Program-made: the position numbers and the translations under genes
Shown here: in pieces, positions 9,313 through 12,899 of the stretch
Numbering within the stretch: position 1 is the stretch's first letter
Layout of the letters: every line of letters begins with the position of its first letter
The notes under the pieces: generated by a model
Told to the model about the DNA's origin: nothing
Seen by the model: only the letters and a program-made list of their open reading frames with translations
Databases searched by the model: none
Origin: Pseudomonadota bacterium
GTDB taxonomy: Bacteria; Pseudomonadota; Gammaproteobacteria; Magnimaribacterales; D2472
Assembly (NCBI GenBank): GCA_010024215.1
Contig: RGHK01000014.1
Coordinates: 1-12,899, forward strand
Direction: 5' to 3'
Length of the DNA stretch: 12,899 bases

Positions 9313-9674
9313 TCTTTTATTTCTTCTGTTGTTTCAGAAGTATCTGCATCTAATTCAGCCTCAATAACCTCGCCTTCACTTTCTTCGGTTACGTCATTAT
9401 TTTCATTCTCTTTAAATGGAAAAGGTTTTTTATCCGTTTGGAATAATAGGAAAGCCAAAGTATCATGAAAAAATTCAATAAGATGAGAATTAAAGTTTGC
9501 TATCGATGCATTTGGTTTTGATGTAAATAAATAAAATAGAAATTGTATTATTGCCACTCCTATAGATATGGTAAGTACAAAATTAATTACAAAACCATAA
9601 AAAAACATAAATACGAATCTAATCCATTTACTTGTTTTTAAAATTTCTTCTTTGTCTATTTCTATTTTACTCAT
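9309..9674 (-). CDS. DUF4389-like small membrane protein, function unknown
   Basis: A 121-residue protein with no established function. A long hydrophobic stretch at about residues 18-51 could form one long or two closely spaced membrane helices. A second amphipathic segment lies at about 61-79. The DKKPFPF motif (81-87) is typical of the DUF4389 family as I recall it. The tail from about residue 88 is strongly acidic (many Glu and Asp) and probably disordered. An SD, TAGGAT, overlaps the gpsA stop codon, so it is the last gene of the htpG-gpsA unit. Its stop overlaps the folD stop on the other strand. The family assignment is moderately sure. Confidence 0.75.
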   Translation of the reverse strand: MSKIEIDKEEILKTSKWIRFVFMFFYGFVINFVLTISIGVAIIQFLFYLFTSKPNASIANFNSHLIEFFHDTLAFLLFQTDKKPFPFKENENNDVTEESEGEVIEAELDADTSETTEEIKD

Positions 9675-9684
9675 AATTTTTATC

Positions 9685-10510
9685 CTAGTATGTGAATTCT
9701 ACATCAACTTCATGAGGATTATTCACAAGATCATCAATAAATGTTTTAGATGATGCGTTATTGAAAACAATATTATATAGAGAATCTACCAGCGGCATAC
9801 TTATATTTAAGTTAGCAGATTCTGTTTTTATGACCTCTAAGGTTCTAATACCCTCAGCAACTTGACCAACTTTTAGCTTAGCTTCATCTAAACTTAGTCC
9901 TTCGCCTAAATTCATTCCAAGTTGAAAGTTTCTAGATAAATTGGAGGTACAGGTAGCAACCAAATCGCCCATACCAGCAAGTCCAAGAAAAGTTATAGGA
10001 TTTGCACCTTTTGCAACTGCAAATCTACTCATTTCAGCCATACTTCTTGTAAGAATTAAGCCAACGGCATTCTCACCAACTTTCAGAGATTCAGCGATAC
10101 CACAAATAATTGCATATATATTTTTAAGGGCTCCTGCTAACTCAACACCCTGAATATGATCTAAAAGGATCTGATTTAATTCCTTTTGTGCAAGAAATAA
10201 TATGAGCTCCCCCTTCTATCATTGGCGAAATTCTTTTTACTATATTTTCAAATATTAAACTTGGAGTAGCTATTAAAATAATATTTGCATTCTTAATCAC
10301 TGATTCTAGATTCTCTGAGGCTTCAATATTTGATGATAGCTGAAGCTCAGGATGGTATATGGCATTTGCTCCTTCTGAATTAATTCTAAGAGCCTGGTCT
10401 GAGTCTCTAACCCATAAAGAAACATCGTAACCATTAGATGCCGCAATGTTTGCCAAAACAGTTCCAAAGCTTCCACCACCTAAAACCGCAATTTTTTTTA
10501 TTGTACTCAT
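9685..10510 (-). pseudogene. gpsA: gpsA (glycerol-3-phosphate dehydrogenase), disrupted by internal deletion and frameshift
   Basis: An intact GpsA makes sn-glycerol-3-phosphate from dihydroxyacetone phosphate for phospholipid synthesis. The first part (10510 down to about 10178) encodes the N-terminal Rossmann domain with VLGGGSFGT and the catalytic-lysine motif CTKG, then drifts to a stop (TGA) at 10142. The second part resumes in another frame near DHIQGVELAGALKN (about 10161) and runs cleanly to the normal C-terminus at 9685. It includes GLAGMGDLVATCTSN and GQVAEGIRT. Spacing between the two conserved lysines is 61 bases, compared with about 255 expected from E. coli GpsA. About 190-200 bases are therefore missing, including the SGPSFAKE segment, and the phase is lost. 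A short direct repeat GATCT (10158-10162, 10168-10172) lies at the junction. The start is 2 bases after the htpG stop (TAGCTATG), suggesting coupling. The gene is clear; whether the lesion is biological or a sequence artefact is not. Confidence 0.9.
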
Positions 10511-10512
10511 AG

Positions 10513-12339
10513 CTAAGAGAGGTACTTATCCAGCTGTCTCAAATATTTTGATGGATCTTGAGGTGATCCACCTTCAGCTATAACAGCATAATCATAGAGA
10601 AAATCTACAAATGAATTAAATTGTTTGCCTTTCATGTCCTTAAGCTTTTTAACTAATTTATGCTTCATGTTAATTTCAAAAATTGGGTTAGATGAACCCA
10701 ATGTTTGACCAGAAGCTTCAAGTATTTTTCTTAACTGAGCTCCAGGCTCATGTTTAGGCAAGACAATGCAAGAGGCAGAATCTGTTAAACGTTTGCTAAT
10801 AATTACATCAGAAACTTTATCATCTAAATGTTTTTTAATTTTTGCCAGAATATCCTGATCTACTTCTGAAACCTTTTTTGTTTCATCTTCATCTGAAATA
10901 TCTTCTTTAGCTACATTTACAAGTTCTTTTCCTTGATATTCCATTAATCCAGCCATAACCCACTCATCAATTCTGTCTGTTAAAAGTAGAACCTCTATTC
11001 CTTTTGATTTTAAGCCCTCGATATGAGGAGAATTGGCTGCAGCTTCATATGTATCAGCTACACAGTAATATATTTTATCTTGGTCATCACTCATTCGTTC
11101 TAGATAATCATCAAGACCTTGGTCACTGCCTTTGCTATTTGCGTAAGTTGAAGCAAATAGTAATAAGCTTGCTATTAAATCCTTGTTCTCTCTATCTTCT
11201 GCTGGGCCTTCTTTTAAAACTAACCCATATTCATTCCAAAACTCCTTATATTTATCAAAAGAATCTTTTTTAAGGGCTTTTAAAGAATCAAGCATTCTTT
11301 TTGTAACAGCCTTTTTGATGGTGTCTACAAGATGATGTTCTTGGAGGATTTCTCTAGAAACATTTAAAGGCAAATCATTAGTATCAATAATACCTCTAAC
11401 AAATCTCAAATATAGTGGTAAAAAGTTTGAGGCATCATCCATAATGAAAACCCGCTGGATATAAAGTTTTACGCCTCTAGGAGACTCACGATTCCATAAA
11501 TCAAATGGTGGTTTTGAGGGTATATATAATAAATTTGTATACTCATTTTTTCCCTCAACTTTATTATGAGCCCAAAGCAATGGATCGTCTTGGTCAAAAG
11601 TGATGAATTTATAAAATTCTTTATACTCATCATCTTTAATTGATCTTTTAGACTTTAACCAAAGCGCATCAGCGTCATTTATTCTTTTTGGCTCACTATC
11701 TTCGCCAATTAAATTTAGAGGGAAATTAATATATTGAGAATACTTTTCGAGCAAAAACCTAACTCTTCCTTCTTCAGCAAACTCACTATTTTCATCGTTT
11801 AAATAAATAATGATGTCGGTACCATTAGTTTCTTTTGAAACTTCAGAAAGTTTATATTTTTCTTCACCTGAACTTTCCCACATGATGGCTGAATCAGAAT
11901 CTTCAAATACAGATTTTGAAATAACTTGAACTTTATCGGCGACCATAAACACAGAATAGAAACCAACACCAAACTGACCAATTAAATTAGAATCTTTTTT
12001 CTTGTCACCTGTAATATTTTCTAAAAAAGATGCTGTTCCTGATCTTGCTATTGTTCCAATATTAGAAACTATTTCATCTTCATTCATTCCTATGCCGTTA
12101 TCCGAAATAATAATCTTGCTCTCTGATTTTAAAACTTGCACATCAATTTTTAGGTCCTTTGTATACTTAGCAATAGACTTATCTTCTACAGACTTAAATC
12201 TAAGTTTATCTATTGCATCTGATGCGTTAGATACAAGCTCCCTTATAAAAATTTCTTTATTAGAATAAAGAGAATGAATCATCAGCTTTAAAAGCTGCTT
12301 AGTTTCTGTTTGAAATGATTTAGTTTTTGATCTTGCCAT
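10513..12339 (-). CDS. htpG: HtpG, bacterial Hsp90 chaperone
   Basis: Dimeric ATP-dependent chaperone that remodels client proteins with DnaK. It is 608 residues, slightly shorter than the 624 of E. coli. The N-terminal GHKL ATPase domain has E34 and N38 in RELVSNASDA, D80 in ISDNGIGM, GTIARSG (95-101) and the lid GQFGVGF (121-127). The middle domain carries the phosphate-sensing R329 in LNVSREILQ. The C-terminal dimerisation domain runs to the end and, as usual in bacteria, lacks an MEEVD tail. The start is well supported by SD AGAGAGG (12346-12352) and the conserved opening. It is preceded by a DUF4149 gene (62-base gap with a possible promoter) and followed at 2 bases by gpsA. Confidence 0.99.
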   Translation of the reverse strand: MARSKTKSFQTETKQLLKLMIHSLYSNKEIFIRELVSNASDAIDKLRFKSVEDKSIAKYTKDLKIDVQVLKSESKIIISDNGIGMNEDEIVSNIGTIARSGTASFLENITGDKKKDSNLIGQFGVGFYSVFMVADKVQVISKSVFEDSDSAIMWESSGEEKYKLSEVSKETNGTDIIIYLNDENSEFAEEGRVRFLLEKYSQYINFPLNLIGEDSEPKRINDADALWLKSKRSIKDDEYKEFYKFITFDQDDPLLWAHNKVEGKNEYTNLLYIPSKPPFDLWNRESPRGVKLYIQRVFIMDDASNFLPLYLRFVRGIIDTNDLPLNVSREILQEHHLVDTIKKAVTKRMLDSLKALKKDSFDKYKEFWNEYGLVLKEGPAEDRENKDLIASLLLFASTYANSKGSDQGLDDYLERMSDDQDKIYYCVADTYEAAANSPHIEGLKSKGIEVLLLTDRIDEWVMAGLMEYQGKELVNVAKEDISDEDETKKVSEVDQDILAKIKKHLDDKVSDVIISKRLTDSASCIVLPKHEPGAQLRKILEASGQTLGSSNPIFEINMKHKLVKKLKDMKGKQFNSFVDFLYDYAVIAEGGSPQDPSKYLRQLDKYLS

Positions 12340-12364
12340 GTTAATCCTCTCTAATGTTCTTTAA

Positions 12365-12390
12365 ATAATATTAAACAACGAAAATTCAAG
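12365..12390 (-). promoter_or_regulatory. Possible htpG promoter with heat-shock-like -35
   Basis: On the minus strand CTTGAA (12385-12390) is followed after 14 bases by TATTAT (12365-12370). CTTGAA is the sigma-32 -35 core, and the spacing is within the sigma-32 range, but the CCCCAT-type -10 is absent. For sigma-70 the 13-14 base spacer is too short. The gap is the only room for a dedicated htpG promoter. Weak evidence. Confidence 0.3.
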
Positions 12391-12401
12391 TGCTAATGGA
12401 T

Positions 12402-12809
12402 CTATAGATATGTAACTCTCACAATTTGAACAACTGAAACTATAAAAATTACAAGGGTATTAAATACACTAAGGTTGTGAAAAAACTTAAATAATTTATC
12501 CCAGCCCCTGTCTCTAGCGATATTTGTTAGAGGTATGATGACATACCCAATAAATGCAAATGCTACAGCAATAAGAGCAAAATAAACATCGATAGTTTTA
12601 AAGAACAAATAACTTATTAATAAAGCTACCAAAGCAATTAGTAAAATTAATAAATAATATCTTGGAAAAATTTTTCTTAAAAAATTGGAAGCATTTTGAT
12701 CATCAAGAACTTTGAATACGACTGGTGCTGTAAGCAATACTTGAGCAAATATTATTCCTAAAACTAGTGAATAGCTTAATATTAAGAGACTTAAGACAAC
12801 TATATTCAT
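12402..12809 (-). CDS. DUF4149 family membrane protein, function unknown
   Basis: A 135-residue protein with four predicted membrane helices at about residues 3-25, 51-70, 75-94 and 113-132. The family-like features are TAPVVFKVL after helix 1, IFPRYY before helix 2, and NIARDRG...FKFFHNLSVFN between helices 3 and 4. These match DUF4149 (TMEM205-like) proteins as I recall them. No enzymatic residue is identified. The ATG is only 7 bases after the encoded CCA of tRNA-Asp, and there is no Shine-Dalgarno sequence, so the message may be near-leaderless after tRNA processing. A perfect 10-base palindrome, ATCTATAGAT (12400-12409), overlaps its stop; it is too short to be a terminator. Confidence 0.8.
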   Translation of the reverse strand: MNIVVLSLLILSYSLVLGIIFAQVLLTAPVVFKVLDDQNASNFLRKIFPRYYLLILLIALVALLISYLFFKTIDVYFALIAVAFAFIGYVIIPLTNIARDRGWDKLFKFFHNLSVFNTLVIFIVSVVQIVRVTYL

Positions 12810-12816
12810 AACTAAG

Positions 12817-12891
12817 TGGCGGTCCGACGGGGAATCGAACCCCGAACGCCGCCGTGACAGGGCGGAATTATAACCGTTTAACTACCGGACC
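12817..12891 (-). tRNA. tRNA-Asp (anticodon GTC)
   Basis: The cloverleaf folds by hand. The acceptor is GGTCCGG/TCGGACC and the D stem GTTA/TAAT. The anticodon stem is CCGCC/GGCGG with loop CTGTCAC (anticodon GTC). The T arm is CGGGG/CCCCG with loop TTCGATT. The discriminator is G and CCA is encoded (12817-12819). It is complete, with only 8 bases left to the window edge, so its promoter or any upstream tRNA is not visible. The same-strand DUF4149 gene follows after 7 bases. Confidence 0.98.
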
Positions 12892-12899
12892 ACTTATTA

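Noticed and set aside
9685..10041. Independent small gene starting MAEMSRFAV
   Set aside because: It is the C-terminal third of GpsA, and homology continues upstream of that methionine in the same frame to about 10161; it is a remnant of the broken gene.
11004..11273. Plus-strand open frame of 89 codons inside htpG, and similar frames inside clpX, trhO and lon
   Set aside because: They lie wholly within well-conserved genes on the other strand or frame, have no recognisable domain and are common by chance in A/T-rich genes.

Overview
The window looks like a stretch of chromosome from an AT-rich, gene-dense, streamlined gammaproteobacterium. A marine SAR86-like lineage is my best guess. That rests on the strong A+T bias, the tig-clpP-clpX-lon order, the TrhO, DUF4149 and DUF4389 family members, and the near absence of intergenic DNA; nothing in the window proves the taxon. 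Almost all the content is housekeeping. I see no insertion sequence, phage gene, CRISPR array, toxin-antitoxin pair or defence gene.

Positions 1-5270 (all minus strand) hold a proteostasis operon. It starts with tRNA-His(GTG) and continues through trigger factor (tig), ClpP protease, ClpX unfoldase and Lon protease. Lon runs off the left edge before its catalytic serine. Gaps are tiny, and clpP and clpX overlap by 11 bases. Trigger factor handles nascent chains, ClpXP degrades tagged or specific proteins, and Lon degrades misfolded ones.

Positions 5271-6768 (plus strand) hold a divergent, single-gene glutamate dehydrogenase (Glu/Leu/Phe/Val family). Facing it at 6783-8456 (minus) is a short unit of tRNA-Arg(TCT), the tRNA wobble-uridine hydroxylase trhO, and a glutathione-transferase-like gene joined to trhO by a TAATG stop/start overlap. 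folD (plus, 8470-9312) diverges from tRNA-Arg with only 13 bases between them.

Positions 9309-12891 (minus) hold a second unit: tRNA-Asp(GTC), a DUF4149 membrane protein, the Hsp90 chaperone htpG, gpsA and a DUF4389 membrane protein. gpsA is broken: about 190-200 bases are missing from its middle and the two remaining parts are in different frames. This is either a real pseudogene or a deletion in the read or assembly, and it is the most notable item in the window.

Across the window, all three tRNA genes lie 7, 18 and 23 bases upstream of a same-strand protein gene. This suggests tRNA-mRNA co-transcripts in which tRNA 3' processing makes the mRNA 5' end. I did not find a novel multi-gene system.
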